From assembly GCF_001586215.1 (NCBI RefSeq), contig NZ_CP014634.1:1178001-1242000 (forward strand): DNA of 64,000 bases, written 5' to 3'. Every line of letters begins with the position of its first letter. The first letter of the stretch is position 1. Under the pieces are notes generated by a model. It was not told the DNA's origin and made no database searches. It saw only the letters and a program-made list of their open reading frames with translations. A program made the translations under genes and the position numbers. Below, one piece after another: positions 46,142-56,216 of this stretch. The stretch comes from Corynebacterium simulans. GTDB taxonomy: Bacteria; Actinomycetota; Actinomycetes; Mycobacteriales; Mycobacteriaceae.

Positions 46142-48783
46142 TATTTCTCCTCGCCTTTTTCGTCGAGAGTGCCTTCATTGTGCAAGACGCCGTCTTGGTA
46201 CTGCGCCTCCTCAGCCGAAGCCGAATGCACACCTTCACCGCGGGCGGCAACGGAGTGCCGGAGCTCTTCCTCGTTGAAGTCCACCAACTCGGTGGACTGC
46301 GCGAGGCTCTTGCGCAGGTACTCGAGGGTGACCACGATGCCCAAGATAAGCAGGCACCACAGCGTCCAAATGCCCAACAACAATGGTTTCTGCGAAGGCA
46401 CAAGCGCAGCCACGATGCCGAGCACCACCATGCCCACAACGCCAAGTACTGCAGCCACGCGGATCCAGTGCCTGTAATCGTGCTTGCGTTTTTCCAAATC
46501 AGCTGCGAATTCCTCACGGCCTTGCAGTGCCTTCAGGACATCGGCGAAGCGGTAACCATCGCCGACGATCTGGACGTTTTCTGCCGCGATGAGATCGGTC
46601 TTGGCCAGCTCGCGGTTAAAGAGCAAGTTAAAGTGCGCGAAGCTGCGACGCCCCAACAAGCCCAAGGCGAAAGCCACTACGAACATCAAGGCCAGCACGG
46701 ACATGAACTTGAGATAGTGCAGACCATAGAAGCCGCCGATGGTCTCGCGCATGGCGTCGATGCCATATGAGAATGGCAGAAGCGGGTAGATGGAACGGAA
46801 GAAGTTCGGCATCAGCTCAATCGGGTACAGGCCGGAGGCACCCGGAATCTGTACGATGACCAGCACCACTGCAAGGCCACGGCCCACGTGACCAAGGGCC
46901 GTCGACAGCGCGTAGATGATGCTGAGATAAGCCAGCGCGATGAGCGTGCCGGTGGCAACGAATGCGACTGGATTTACCGTCTGTACGCCCACGGCCAAGT
47001 CACCCACGGTGACAATTACGGCCTGCACCATCGCCATCACGGCCATGAGCAGGAAACGGCCCAGATAAGCCTGGCCCACCGTGAGCCGCTTAAAGCCTTC
47101 GAGATCCACCTCCACGCGGAAGATGACCACGAGCACGAAGGCACCGATCCACAGCGAGAGGTTCGTAAACAGCGAGGCCATCGCGGAACCGTAGGAGCCC
47201 ACCGGATAGACTGGCGCGCTCTTCACCTCAACGGGATCAGCGAAGAAGGAACCAATCTCATCGGAGTTCAGGCCGGTGATGGTCTGCAGTTCCTTGGTCC
47301 GCGAGTGAGCGGTGATGGCGCGGACGTCGTCACGCGCGCCCTCCACACCATCTTCCAGGGAGGCAAGATCTGAATCGAAGGAACCAAGTGCGTCCTGGGT
47401 TGCGCCGAGCTGCTTGCCGACGCCGTCCAGCAAGTTCTGTGCTTCCTCCATCGTCGCCTTTTGGGTGTCCAGCGAAGCCGAGAACGCACCGACCTTGGAG
47501 CTTAGGTTGCTCATCGCGCGATTAATCTCCGGCACAGACTTATCGACGGTGTCCGAGAGAACCTGGGAGGTCTTCTTCGTATCCTGCGCCGCCTGATTGA
47601 CCGCATCCGCCGTGGACTTCACGGACTTGGCGGTCTCATTGCTGTCATTGCTGAGTGCTTGGAGATTACCCAGCAGCTGCTTATTCGCAGCGTTGCCCTC
47701 CTCCAAAGTGGCAATTGCATCATTGAGCGGGCCCGCCACACCCGGAGCTACGGCGGGCGAATTAACGACATCACGCAGCTGCCGGATGGATTCATCCCCG
47801 GCGGCAATAGCGTCGTTGGTTTGCTGGGTCGCGGAGTTAAAACGGGAGTTTGCTTGGTCGAGCTGCGCAGTAATATCCGCGACGGATTCCTGGGCGCGCG
47901 CGGTGCCTTGCGCGACGCCGGTTGACCCCTCGACGAAAGCCGAGGTCAGGGAATCGGTATAGCCGGTGACGTCGCCTTGTGCGCTGGCGATGACATTCTG
48001 GACGTCGCCAAGTGCGGCTTGTGCATCCGTCATAGCCTGCTCAACATCGCGCACCGTCTGCTTGGCATTTTGCATCTTGACCTGCGAGTTGCCGAGCTTA
48101 TCGCTAACCTCACGCAAATCCGCACGCGCGGAGGAAATGTTATTTGCTGCCTTATCGAAGGCTCCTTCCGAACGCTGGCGGGAGCGCTGCAGCCGGTCTT
48201 CGAACTTATTGCCCTCATCGCGCACCGAGGAGGCCGCTGCCTCCGCCACCTGCTCCTTGAATGCAGAGGTGATCTGTTCGTCCAAGCTAGATGCGGCACT
48301 GTCGGTGATCTTGGGCGCGATTGCGCTGGCCTTCTCATTGACGCGGTACTCCAACGTTGGCTGCGCATATTGGCCGTGCAGCGCGCCTAGAAGATCCGAG
48401 CTGAAATTCTCCGGGATGGTCACCGTGGCGAAGGTCTCCCCGCGCTCCAAGGAGCGCTCGGCTTCTTCAGCGTCAAGGAATTGCCAGCCCAGCTGGTGAT
48501 TGTCGTGCAGCTGCTCCGTGACTTGCTTGCCGACGTCGATATGACCGGTGACATCAGAAGATCCGCCCTTGTCCTCATTGACAACGGCGACCTTAATATT
48601 TTCGGTTGCTCCATATGGGTCCCAGAAGGCCGCGATATTGACCCACGAATAAAGCGCGGGCGTAATGACCAAACCGATGAGAATGATCCACGACTTCTTG
48701 GTGCGCCCAAGACGGGCAATATCTCTTAGAAAAATTTGCCAAGCATAACGCACGCTGAACACACTACTTAAGCTTTCGGACAT
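46141..48783 (-). CDS. YhgE/Pip-family membrane protein (about 880 aa)
   Basis: A longer relative of the next gene. It begins MSESLSSVFSVRYAWQIFLRDIARLGRTKKSWIILIGLVITPALYSWVNIAAFWDPYGATENIKVAVVNED, the characteristic YhgE N-terminus. The extracellular part (about residues 55-520) is a long Asp/Ala/Gln coiled-coil-like region. Six helices follow (about 535-720) with VQIPGASGLYPIELMPNFFRSIYPLLPFSYGIDAMRETIGG. A further cytoplasmic stretch and two extra helices near 790-840 are not in the shorter paralogue. An alternative ATG lies at 48798. First gene of a probable operon with the 683-residue protein and ogt. Confidence 0.83.
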   Translation of the reverse strand: MSESLSSVFSVRYAWQIFLRDIARLGRTKKSWIILIGLVITPALYSWVNIAAFWDPYGATENIKVAVVNEDKGGSSDVTGHIDVGKQVTEQLHDNHQLGWQFLDAEEAERSLERGETFATVTIPENFSSDLLGALHGQYAQPTLEYRVNEKASAIAPKITDSAASSLDEQITSAFKEQVAEAAASSVRDEGNKFEDRLQRSRQRSEGAFDKAANNISSARADLREVSDKLGNSQVKMQNAKQTVRDVEQAMTDAQAALGDVQNVIASAQGDVTGYTDSLTSAFVEGSTGVAQGTARAQESVADITAQLDQANSRFNSATQQTNDAIAAGDESIRQLRDVVNSPAVAPGVAGPLNDAIATLEEGNAANKQLLGNLQALSNDSNETAKSVKSTADAVNQAAQDTKKTSQVLSDTVDKSVPEINRAMSNLSSKVGAFSASLDTQKATMEEAQNLLDGVGKQLGATQDALGSFDSDLASLEDGVEGARDDVRAITAHSRTKELQTITGLNSDEIGSFFADPVEVKSAPVYPVGSYGSAMASLFTNLSLWIGAFVLVVIFRVEVDLEGFKRLTVGQAYLGRFLLMAVMAMVQAVIVTVGDLAVGVQTVNPVAFVATGTLIALAYLSIIYALSTALGHVGRGLAVVLVIVQIPGASGLYPIELMPNFFRSIYPLLPFSYGIDAMRETIGGFYGLHYLKFMSVLALMFVVAFALGLLGRRSFAHFNLLFNRELAKTDLIAAENVQIVGDGYRFADVLKALQGREEFAADLEKRKHDYRHWIRVAAVLGVVGMVVLGIVAALVPSQKPLLLGIWTLWCLLILGIVVTLEYLRKSLAQSTELVDFNEEELRHSVAARGEGVHSASAEEAQYQDGVLHNEGTLDEKGEEK

Positions 48784-48798
48784 GGCGTTAACCAGCAC

Positions 48799-49280
48799 CT
48801 TTATTGTTCAACGAACGAAAGTAGTTCATTTTAAAAACTATTCATTTCAAGCTGCGGGACGTCGGTTTAATACGGCTTTCCTTCCCCGGACGAAGGCTTG
48901 AACAAACTTGAGGCATCGGAGTTATTTCCCGAGCTTCTCGGCCTAAACGGAACCCGTACTATCACTTACGCTTTCGAAACTCGCCTTAGCGCGCAAAAGG
49001 CACAGCTTTTCAACACCGCGATCTACAGACCACCTTTAAACCACTTTGTTAAATATGTCACTCACTGTATATGCGAGGCCCAAAGAACTACATAAAACTT
49101 TTACTCACCCCCGCAACCCCCACACCGTGGGGAATGTTCTCCCCTAAGGACCAAACATGTCGAGACAAGGGTTTAGAGTAAGTGGAGCTTCGCGCTGTGA
49201 CTGCCCTTCATTTTTTCGCAGCGCGAGATATGTCCGTTTCCGCCCCCTTTGATTAATGTTTCCCTATAGGAGAATTCCGG
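48799..49280. other. 482-bp divergent promoter region without a convincing gene
   Basis: Separates the YhgE-type operon from the acyltransferase gene. A 65-codon frame (48898-49095) has no ribosome binding site and no recognisable product. The left part carries palindromic sequence described separately. The right part ends with TATAGGAGAATTCCGG before the acyltransferase ATG, a clear ribosome binding site. Nothing else is evident. Confidence 0.6.
48806..48840 (-). promoter_or_regulatory. palindromic sequences before the YhgE-type operon
   Basis: GTTC-AAC-GAAC (48806-48816) and TAGTT...AACTA (48822-48840) lie 20-60 bp upstream of the start codon. On the coding strand TGAAYA-like words recur (ATGAATAG, ATGAACTA, TTGAACAA). 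They could be operators for a TetR-type repressor encoded elsewhere. Confidence 0.35.
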
Positions 49281-51269
49281 ATGCCAAGACCGGTTGATTC
49301 ACATACCTCTTACGTGCCCGCAATCGACGGCCTGCGCACCGTCGCTGTGCTCAGCGTCGTGGCGTATCACCTAGATCCAGCCTGGCTGCCCGGCGGCTAC
49401 TTGGGCGTCGGTATGTTCTTTACGCTCTCCGGCTACCTCATTACTGCCAACCTTATGCGCAGCCACCTGCGCGGCAAGGGCCTTGGTCTGCCTACCTTCT
49501 GGCTGCGCCGCTTCCGTCGCCTCGTGCCGGCAGTCGTGCTCATGCTGGTCTCCGTAGTATTGCTGACGATCTTCTTCGATCTCCCCAAGCTCGGTGAAAC
49601 CAGCGGCCATGCGCTCAGCGCGCTGTTCTACGTCAACAACTGGCATGTCATCTTGGAGGGCCAGTCCTACTTTGACCGCTTTGCCGGCCACGCACCGCTG
49701 GACCACATGTGGTCACTGTCGGTGGAAGAGCAGTTTTATCTCTTCTGGCCGCTGGTGTTGTTTGTGCTTCTCAAGCTCACCCGTGGCAAGCGCAAGCCGC
49801 TTCTTATTTCCACGCTGGTGCTTGCCGCACTCTCCTTCGGTTGGATGGCCTTCCTGTTCAACACCGGCGCCGATGCCACCCGCGTATACGAGGGCACCGA
49901 TACCCGTGCCGGCGGCATTCTGCTTGGCGCTGCCCTCGCTATCGCACTGACCAAGCAACGCGGCTACCGCATCCCGCCGCGGGCACTTACCATCCCGGCT
50001 TCCATTCTCGGTCTGGTTGGTATTGGCCTGCTCTTCTGGTTGCTGCCGGACTATTCGCCGCACCTATACAACTGGGGCCTTATCGCTCTTTCCATCGCCA
50101 CCGTCGCGGTCATCGCCGCGGCCTTGGATCAGCGCAGCCTTCTCTCCCGCTTCTTCGCGCTGGCACCACTGCGCTGGATCGGTGAGCGTTCCTACGGTAT
50201 CTACCTCTGGCACCTGCCTGCCATCGTGTTCATTCCAGATTGGTCCGTAGCGCACCCCATCTTGGTCACCGTGATCTCCATCCTCCTCGCGGCCATTTCT
50301 TGGGCGCTAGTTGAGGACCCGATCCGCCGCAACGGCGTCGTCGAGCCGGTGAAGAATTGGTGGGCGAAGCGCAAGAGCATCGGCATGCCGCGCCTTGGCC
50401 TTACCGTTCCAGCCACGCTTATGGCGGCCGTGATTGCAATGGGCATTCCGGCCGCATGGAACGATTCACTGGGCCAGGAAGAAACCCCAGGCTCCCAGCA
50501 AATGGGCTTGAAGGTCGGTGGAGGCGGACCCAAGAAGGACACCGCGGCTGCGGCGCCAGCACCTAATGCCTCTTCTAGCGCGGCCCCAAGTTCCGCTGCC
50601 CCAGATCCGAACCAGAAGGGCAAGACGCGCTGCACCACCATCATCCACGTCGGTGACTCCACCTCCATCGGCATGTTCTCCGATGACTACGTCTCCGATC
50701 CTTCACTCAATGCCCAGGTGACCTACAAGAACGTCGGCGCTCAAGAAGTCGTCGCAGACGTCACCGGCGCCCGCTCCACCGTTGAGGCCCTCGAGGGGGA
50801 TCCAACCATCCTCGATTCCGTTAATCAGCTGTTGCAGCAGGGCTACGGCGAGGACGATTGCTGGGTCATCAGCGCTGGTGTGAACGACGCCGCAAACCGC
50901 GCCGTGGGCGGTTCCGGCGAGGAAGACTGGCGCGTGGACCAAATCATGCAGGTGCTTGGCAAAGCCCCCGTAATGTGGCCGACCGCCACCACCAACCGTG
51001 ACTCCGGCGCTTACGCGGATTCCAACATGCAGCCTTTCAACGAGGCGCTGCTGGCCTCCCGCGATCGCTACCCGAACCTCGTGGTCTATGACTGGGCTAC
51101 CGATGCCCGGACCGAGTGGTTCTTGGAGGGCGATGACGTCCACTACAACACCGGTGGCAACGAGAAGCGCGCGGAGTACTTCTCCAAGGCAATCGCCAAG
51201 GCATTCCCTGCTGATGGCTCCAAGCCGGAGCACCAGATCGTGGCGGTAGATTCCACGCCTACCCGCTAG
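49281..51269 (+). CDS. OafA-type membrane acyltransferase fused to an SGNH domain
   Basis: A 662-residue envelope-modifying enzyme. The N-terminal acyltransferase-3 domain (about residues 8-360) has ten or eleven helices, the opening VPAIDGLRTVAVLSVVAYHLD with the catalytic-type His, and RFRRLVPAVV. A Pro/Ala/Ser linker (about 405-445) leads to an extracytoplasmic SGNH hydrolase-like domain. That domain has block I VGDSTSIGM (Ser about 459), block III SAGVND (about 533-538) and the C-terminal D-x-x-H in GDDVHYN. This combination transfers acyl groups from inside to extracellular polymers (family knowledge). The target may be peptidoglycan, arabinogalactan or a glycolipid; the sequence does not tell. 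AGGAG lies just upstream of the ATG. Confidence 0.92.
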   Translation: MPRPVDSHTSYVPAIDGLRTVAVLSVVAYHLDPAWLPGGYLGVGMFFTLSGYLITANLMRSHLRGKGLGLPTFWLRRFRRLVPAVVLMLVSVVLLTIFFDLPKLGETSGHALSALFYVNNWHVILEGQSYFDRFAGHAPLDHMWSLSVEEQFYLFWPLVLFVLLKLTRGKRKPLLISTLVLAALSFGWMAFLFNTGADATRVYEGTDTRAGGILLGAALAIALTKQRGYRIPPRALTIPASILGLVGIGLLFWLLPDYSPHLYNWGLIALSIATVAVIAAALDQRSLLSRFFALAPLRWIGERSYGIYLWHLPAIVFIPDWSVAHPILVTVISILLAAISWALVEDPIRRNGVVEPVKNWWAKRKSIGMPRLGLTVPATLMAAVIAMGIPAAWNDSLGQEETPGSQQMGLKVGGGGPKKDTAAAAPAPNASSSAAPSSAAPDPNQKGKTRCTTIIHVGDSTSIGMFSDDYVSDPSLNAQVTYKNVGAQEVVADVTGARSTVEALEGDPTILDSVNQLLQQGYGEDDCWVISAGVNDAANRAVGGSGEEDWRVDQIMQVLGKAPVMWPTATTNRDSGAYADSNMQPFNEALLASRDRYPNLVVYDWATDARTEWFLEGDDVHYNTGGNEKRAEYFSKAIAKAFPADGSKPEHQIVAVDSTPTR

Positions 51270-51299
51270 GAAAAAGCAAAGATATCGGGCAGGACATAG

Positions 51300-51638
51300 T
51301 TAATTCGCAAAGGCCGGTGGTTCAAAACCATCGGCCTTTAGCCATTCAATATGCGGCGGCGTGTTGTGGCCCCACTCGTTGCGGGTCCACACAAAAGCCT
51401 CTTCTACTTCTGCTTCCGAGTAGCCGCCATCGCGCAGATAGGCCTTGAAACCGTTTTTACCCGGCTCCTTAATCCACAGCCAGATATAGTCCAGCACACT
51501 GTGATCCCCCAGCAAGTCCTGCAGAGACTCCGGCAGGTATTCACGCTCGGCGCGCACGCGGGCTTCTAGGTCCTCGTCGAAGAAGTCGTACAGATAATCC
51601 ATACTGTCTTCCAGCTGGGCATATTCGAGTGCATTCAT
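51300..51638 (-). CDS. small acidic conserved hypothetical protein
   Basis: A 112-residue soluble protein, acidic and rich in aromatic residues, with a good AAGGAG site before its ATG. Sequence features: MNALEYAQLEDSMDYLYDFFDEDLEARV, a helical middle (LQDLLGDHSVLDYIWLWIKEPG), then YLRDGGYSEAEVEEAFVWTRNEW. No membrane segment or known motif. It follows the Na+/H+ antiporter gene by 26 bp on the same strand and may be co-expressed with it. I do not recognise the family. Confidence 0.75.
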   Translation of the reverse strand: MNALEYAQLEDSMDYLYDFFDEDLEARVRAEREYLPESLQDLLGDHSVLDYIWLWIKEPGKNGFKAYLRDGGYSEAEVEEAFVWTRNEWGHNTPPHIEWLKADGFEPPAFAN

Positions 51639-51664
51639 GTTTTTATACTCCTTGCGGCCCCAGC

Positions 51665-53230
51665 CTAGCGGGTCTTGGTTCCCAGGGTCATGCGGTCTAC
51701 TTCCTCGAGTACTTCATCCACGATCATCGGGTTGAAGTTGCGGTCACGGCGCAGGCGAAGCAGCTCCTGTTGGGCGCCTGCCAAGGCAACCCGGCGCGCC
51801 GCCAGCGCGACGTCGCGAGCTTTGATCGCCTTTTGCAGACGGGTGCTGGCATCGTCGCCGTCCTCGTCTTCACCAAGGCGATCCTCAAACCACTGCGAGA
51901 TATTGGCGGCAATCTCTGGGTCCAATTCTTTGTATTTCCTCCGCATCGAAGCCACGCCAGCTTTGCGCGCACGCTTGGTGATTTCCGCGCGCATTTTGTC
52001 AGAGGCTGCCTGTGAATACGTGGTGAGATCCAGCTGACGCATGAGCCACGGCAACAGGAGGCCTGGCAGCACCATGGTCATCACCAGAACGGTCAGGGCG
52101 ATAACGGAAAGCTCATCGCTATAGGCAATGGCATCGCTCGGTATGGACAAAACCAGCGCGAGGGTGACCAGGCCACGCATGCCAGACCAAGCCATAAGCA
52201 GCACTTCCTGCAGGCGCAGCGGGGCAAGGCGTGGCTTTCCGCGCCGCAGATTGATGCGGTAGAAAAGCCACATCCATAGCAGCCGAACTACAAAGGCCAC
52301 GAGGGAAAGCAGCACGCCAACGATGATCGAATGCCCCAGGTTGGTACCCGCCTCGTGTACCGCGCTGTTGACGGTCATACCGATGAGGCCAAAGGCCACG
52401 CCCGTAAACAGCAGCTCGATGGTCTCCCAGAAGGATTGGCCGGAAAGACGGTCTTCGGCCTGAATCGGCGCGCGGGAATGCAGCTCCACCGCGGCGATAA
52501 CGACTGCGATAACGCCAGAAGCATGGAGTTCTTCCGCAACTACATAGACGGCGAAGGGAATCACCCAGGTAAGCGCATTGCGGGCAACCACTTCATGAAC
52601 TCGCGCGATGAACATGGAGGCAAGGCGTCCGCTGCCCCAGCCCAGCACACCCGCCACTGCTGCGGAGTAAAGGAAGCTCAAGATAGCATTCCCCCAGGTC
52701 ATGGTGGAATCATCGGTCACCGCCACGAGTGCGAGGTGGAAAGCCACAATCGAAGCCGCGTCGTTGAACAGGCCTTCAGTCTGCAGCGTGGAAATAATGC
52801 GGCGCGGGATACCCGCGGGCTCAGCCACTGCTTCCACCGCAACTGGGTCAGGCGGCGCGATAGCAGCGCCGATGAGAATCGCACCCGCCAGGCTGACTCC
52901 AGGCAAGAAGGCATAGGCGGTCATGCCCACGGTCAGCGTGGTAGCAACCACCAAGAGCACGGACAAGCTCAAGATAGTCACCCATTGCTCTCGTATTACG
53001 CCCCAGGAGGTTCTACGCGCCAGCGCCCACAGCAAAGGCGGCAGGAAGACGGGCAGGATGAGATCGGTTGGAATCTCAAAGTCCGGCAGCCTCGGAATGA
53101 ACATGGACAAGGCCGCCAGAATGGAAAGCAAAGCCGGCCAGGGAAGCCCGGTCTTATCCCCGACTGCCACCACAATCACGGTCAACAACATCAAACCAAT
53201 GAGTACTAGCAATACTTCCACAAAACTCAC
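51665..53230 (-). CDS. Na+/H+ antiporter, CPA1 (NhaP) family
   Basis: A 521-residue monovalent cation/proton antiporter. Twelve or so helices span residues 1-400. The ion-binding core is visible in GAAIAPPDPVAVEAVAEPAGIPRRIISTLQTEGLFNDAASIVAFHLAL, with the paired PPDP and NDA motifs typical of CPA1 proteins. A hydrophilic cytoplasmic tail of about 115 residues (RARKAGVASMRRKYKELDPEIAANISQWFEDRL) follows and is likely regulatory. It exchanges Na+ (or K+) for H+ across the membrane for pH and salt control. Confidence 0.92.
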   Translation of the reverse strand: MSFVEVLLVLIGLMLLTVIVVAVGDKTGLPWPALLSILAALSMFIPRLPDFEIPTDLILPVFLPPLLWALARRTSWGVIREQWVTILSLSVLLVVATTLTVGMTAYAFLPGVSLAGAILIGAAIAPPDPVAVEAVAEPAGIPRRIISTLQTEGLFNDAASIVAFHLALVAVTDDSTMTWGNAILSFLYSAAVAGVLGWGSGRLASMFIARVHEVVARNALTWVIPFAVYVVAEELHASGVIAVVIAAVELHSRAPIQAEDRLSGQSFWETIELLFTGVAFGLIGMTVNSAVHEAGTNLGHSIIVGVLLSLVAFVVRLLWMWLFYRINLRRGKPRLAPLRLQEVLLMAWSGMRGLVTLALVLSIPSDAIAYSDELSVIALTVLVMTMVLPGLLLPWLMRQLDLTTYSQAASDKMRAEITKRARKAGVASMRRKYKELDPEIAANISQWFEDRLGEDEDGDDASTRLQKAIKARDVALAARRVALAGAQQELLRLRRDRNFNPMIVDEVLEEVDRMTLGTKTR

Positions 53231-53291
53231 TCCACATACGCGCCGACTCTGCCCTTGAGGCTTTACCCTTTAAACAATAGTCTGGCCGGTA

Positions 53292-54236
53292 TTAGTCCTG
53301 TGCGGCACCTCGGCGCCCATCGCTCCACTCATAAGGCTGAGTGCTCAGCGCCTCCGGCTGAAACTTTTCCAGTAGCTCGTGAGCGCTTGCTGCCGTATAG
53401 CCCAGCGAATGCGCCATCTGCCCCACCACCTGCTCCGGGGTATAAAACTCCAGCAACTGGCGCAGCGTTACCGCACCATCCCGTTTAGACAAGCGCTTGC
53501 CTTCCGGGTTGAGAACCAAGGGAACGTGAACAAACTCTGGCGCCGGCTGGCCCAACAGGCTCGCGAGATAAGCCTGCCGCGGGGCGGAGCTCAACAAATC
53601 ATCGCCGCGGACTACCTGGTCGACTCCTTGGTAGATATCGTCTACCACCACCGCCAAGTTATAAGCCCAGTCCGCCTGCGGATTGTTGATATCGGCTACC
53701 TGGCCGCCGCGCCGCAAGATGAAATCGTCGACGTCGCCTGTGTAATTGCCGTGCAGCTTGTCCTGGATGGTGAACTGATTTGTTTCCGCACGCAGCCGCA
53801 GCGATGGCACACGGCTTTGCGCGGCAAGCTCGCCGCGTTTTTGCGCTTTGGTTTCCTCATCAAGATAACGGCAGGTTCCCGGATACTGCCCGGGGATGGC
53901 ATGCGGGGCGCGAGCGGCTTCCTGAATGTCTTTGCGCGAACAGAAGCACTCATAGTACGGCAGCTTCCCCAAGGCCGCGCTGTAGGCGGCTTCCCTATCC
54001 TGCTGGTAGATGACCTCGCCGTCCCAGTCGATTCCGAGCGTGGCCAGATCTTCCAATTGGCGCTGCGCTGCATCACGCGAGGAGCGCTGCTTATCGATGT
54101 CCTCGATGCGCACCACGAAGCGCCGCCCTGAAGAACGCGCAAAAAGCCATGCCAGAAGGGCTGTGCGGAGGTTTCCGAAGTGGAGATCCCCGGAAGGGCT
54201 CGGGGCGTAGCGTCCAGCGTGGGTGTGAGAATCCAT
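53292..54236 (-). CDS. gluQ: glutamyl-Q tRNA(Asp) synthetase
   Basis: Truncated paralogue of glutamyl-tRNA synthetase that attaches glutamate to the queuosine base of tRNA-Asp. About 314 residues, lacking the anticodon-binding domain. The HIGH-type motif [30 protein letters not shown] is followed by [23 protein letters not shown]. The zinc site lies in [15 protein letters not shown]...YPGTCR and the KMSKS-type motif is [13 protein letters not shown] at 54236 ([14 protein letters not shown]) is the likely start. It is divergent, across 52 bp, from the next gene. Confidence 0.92.
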   Translation of the reverse strand: MDSHTHAGRYAPSPSGDLHFGNLRTALLAWLFARSSGRRFVVRIEDIDKQRSSRDAAQRQLEDLATLGIDWDGEVIYQQDREAAYSAALGKLPYYECFCSRKDIQEAARAPHAIPGQYPGTCRYLDEETKAQKRGELAAQSRVPSLRLRAETNQFTIQDKLHGNYTGDVDDFILRRGGQVADINNPQADWAYNLAVVVDDIYQGVDQVVRGDDLLSSAPRQAYLASLLGQPAPEFVHVPLVLNPEGKRLSKRDGAVTLRQLLEFYTPEQVVGQMAHSLGYTAASAHELLEKFQPEALSTQPYEWSDGRRGAAQD

Positions 54237-54288
54237 GGAATCTAGTGTACGAGCGAAATTTATATGTTCCTGCACTAAAATCTGCCCC

Positions 54289-55698
54289 ATGCCTACCGAT
54301 GTGACTTACCCTATTCTCAATGCTCAACGTGCCACCGAGCTTTTGGAAATTGCGAAAAGCTACGACAACGACACCGCTTTTCCCGCGGCGGAATTAAAAG
54401 AAATCGGCGTGCTTTTGAGCCAAGTCATCGGTGACGATAAATTCGTGGGCTCAGCTGAGGACGTAGCGCCTACCGCTGACCTGCTCAATGCCTTTATGCT
54501 CCTGCTTATCTGCCAGGAACCGACCTCCCCCGCAGCGGCCCAGTCCGCGCTGCACATCGCAAGCCTCGGCGCCTTAGCTGGTAATCCGGCCATCACCAGC
54601 CGCGGCTTTAGGCTCGCGTCCCGTTACTACGATGCTCTGCAAGACTCCGAGAAGGCATGGGCATACGCCAAGAAAGCTGCCCAGGCAGGAGACGACGCCC
54701 AACTGATAAAGCTGCAGAACATCGCCGAGCAAAAGCGCGCCGCCGAGGAAGCACTAGCCGCCCAGCAAGCACAAGCAGCCGAAGCAGAAGAAACAGCAGA
54801 GCTAGAGCCAGAAGAACCGGAAGAGCGCGAGCGAACCGGCACCCTCGAAGAGCAGCTAAACAAGCTGCGTGACCGCCTCGAGACAGCCAAGAGTGAGAAC
54901 GTCAAAGAGCACAGCGAGGAATTCGTCGACATCAACCGCCAAGTCCAGCTCGCTGCGTTCAGCGAGGAAAACTCGCTTCCGGCCTCCCCAGTCAGCGCGG
55001 CGCCGAACCCAAGCACCGCCCTCGCGAAGGCGCTGTCTATCCTCCTCGAATCCGCTGTCGGCGCGCTGTGGGCTTGCCCTTCCTTCGCGACGCGCAGCCA
55101 CGTGGCGAACAAGAGCAACGAGATCCTGCGCAAGTACCACCTCAGCCCCGAATATGCCACGCTGCCTGCGGGAATGCTGGCACGCTTTTACGCTGATGCG
55201 GCCGGCAACAATACCGATACCACGGGCGAAACCGCAGCTGATTTCTACGGCCTTGCGGCTAAGGAATACTCCCGCAGCGGCAATGAAGCCCGCGAGCTAG
55301 AAATGCTGCTGCGCAAGGTCGAGGTCTTCCTCATCGACAATGACCGCGATGAGGCACACGATATCTTGGCTTCACGGTACGTCAACGCACTCAAGTACAC
55401 GGAGCTGCCCATCGCCGCACGCTGGACCGTCTTGTTCTCCGAGACGCTGCGCACGGAGGCAGAAAACATGTTTAAGTCCACCCAGGTCCTGATGGACTTT
55501 CTAGGCCGTCACCCCATCGCCTCGGCGCGCAGCCCCCTAGATTTCAACGCCTTGGCTGAAGTCGTTGAGCTCTTGGGGGATCGCTATACCTCCGCGAACG
55601 ATACTGTCACCGCACGTGAGAAGTACCGCGTGGCCTATGAGCTGTTTAATACGGCGAACAATCAGGAGGCGCTCGCGGCATTGGCTAAGAAGGCTTAA
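54289..55698 (+). CDS. large cytoplasmic protein of unknown function with coiled coil
   Basis: A 469-residue soluble protein without signal peptide or membrane helix. The N-terminal 150 residues are helical with a tetratricopeptide-like character ([54 protein letters not shown]). A charged Glu/Ala-rich coiled coil comes next (about 150-205), then a second helical half (about 245-469) with repeated pairs of helices, ending [24 protein letters not shown]. Its stop overlaps the stop of the convergent membrane gene of the GTPase cluster. It may be an alpha-solenoid scaffold. Whether it belongs functionally to the GTPase cluster is unknown. Confidence 0.75.
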   Translation: MPTDVTYPILNAQRATELLEIAKSYDNDTAFPAAELKEIGVLLSQVIGDDKFVGSAEDVAPTADLLNAFMLLLICQEPTSPAAAQSALHIASLGALAGNPAITSRGFRLASRYYDALQDSEKAWAYAKKAAQAGDDAQLIKLQNIAEQKRAAEEALAAQQAQAAEAEETAELEPEEPEERERTGTLEEQLNKLRDRLETAKSENVKEHSEEFVDINRQVQLAAFSEENSLPASPVSAAPNPSTALAKALSILLESAVGALWACPSFATRSHVANKSNEILRKYHLSPEYATLPAGMLARFYADAAGNNTDTTGETAADFYGLAAKEYSRSGNEARELEMLLRKVEVFLIDNDRDEAHDILASRYVNALKYTELPIAARWTVLFSETLRTEAENMFKSTQVLMDFLGRHPIASARSPLDFNALAEVVELLGDRYTSANDTVTAREKYRVAYELFNTANNQEALAALAKKA

Positions 55699-56216
55699 AA
55701 GCCGAACCATTCCTTATTGCCCGGCAGCCACAGCAGCACGATGGTTACCATTGCTGCCAAGGAAATGGGCCAAACGTGCGGCAGCACCAGCATCAACACC
55801 ACGATGGCGAGGATGACCGTCAGCCAGATGCGTGCCTTGTGCTGCGCATGCAGCGTGTAGACCATGAGCACGCACAGCGCGAGCACCACGAGTGAAAGCC
55901 CCACGCCCAGCTCAGTGGCTAGGCGCTCGATGCGGTTCAAGTGTTCGGGCACGCGCTCGGAGGCCACGAGCTCGAATACGTAGTAGACAATGTAGGCCGA
56001 GATTCCCAGCACAAAAAGCGCAGCGATCTGCAGCGCCCACGGCGCCCGCCAGGCGGACATATCGGCGGCCCGGCGCGCCGCCTTCTGTTGGTCTGCAACC
56101 TGCCCATAGCGGTAGTCACTGACCGGCATCGCTGGGGAACCAAACTGTGCTCCGCCAGCACCGCCTTGGGAAGGAACCCCAAATTGCTGGTTTCCGTTGG
56201 GCGTACCGAAAGTCAC
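55695..56216 (-). CDS. small four-helix membrane protein, last gene of the GTPase cluster
   Basis: A 173-residue protein. The first 60 residues or so are polar and Gly/Gln-rich. Four hydrophobic segments follow (about 62-85, 103-124, 130-147, 150-166) with short loops; it ends in NKEWFGF. The start overlaps the end of the GTPase gene by 4 bases (ATGA). No family recognised; the tight coupling marks it as part of the same system, perhaps a membrane partner of the GTPase. Confidence 0.75.
   Translation of the reverse strand: MTFGTPNGNQQFGVPSQGGAGGAQFGSPAMPVSDYRYGQVADQQKAARRAADMSAWRAPWALQIAALFVLGISAYIVYYVFELVASERVPEHLNRIERLATELGVGLSLVVLALCVLMVYTLHAQHKARIWLTVILAIVVLMLVLPHVWPISLAAMVTIVLLWLPGNKEWFGF

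Noticed and set aside
48898..49095. 65-codon frame in the region before the acyltransferase gene
   Set aside because: No ribosome binding site and no recognisable product.
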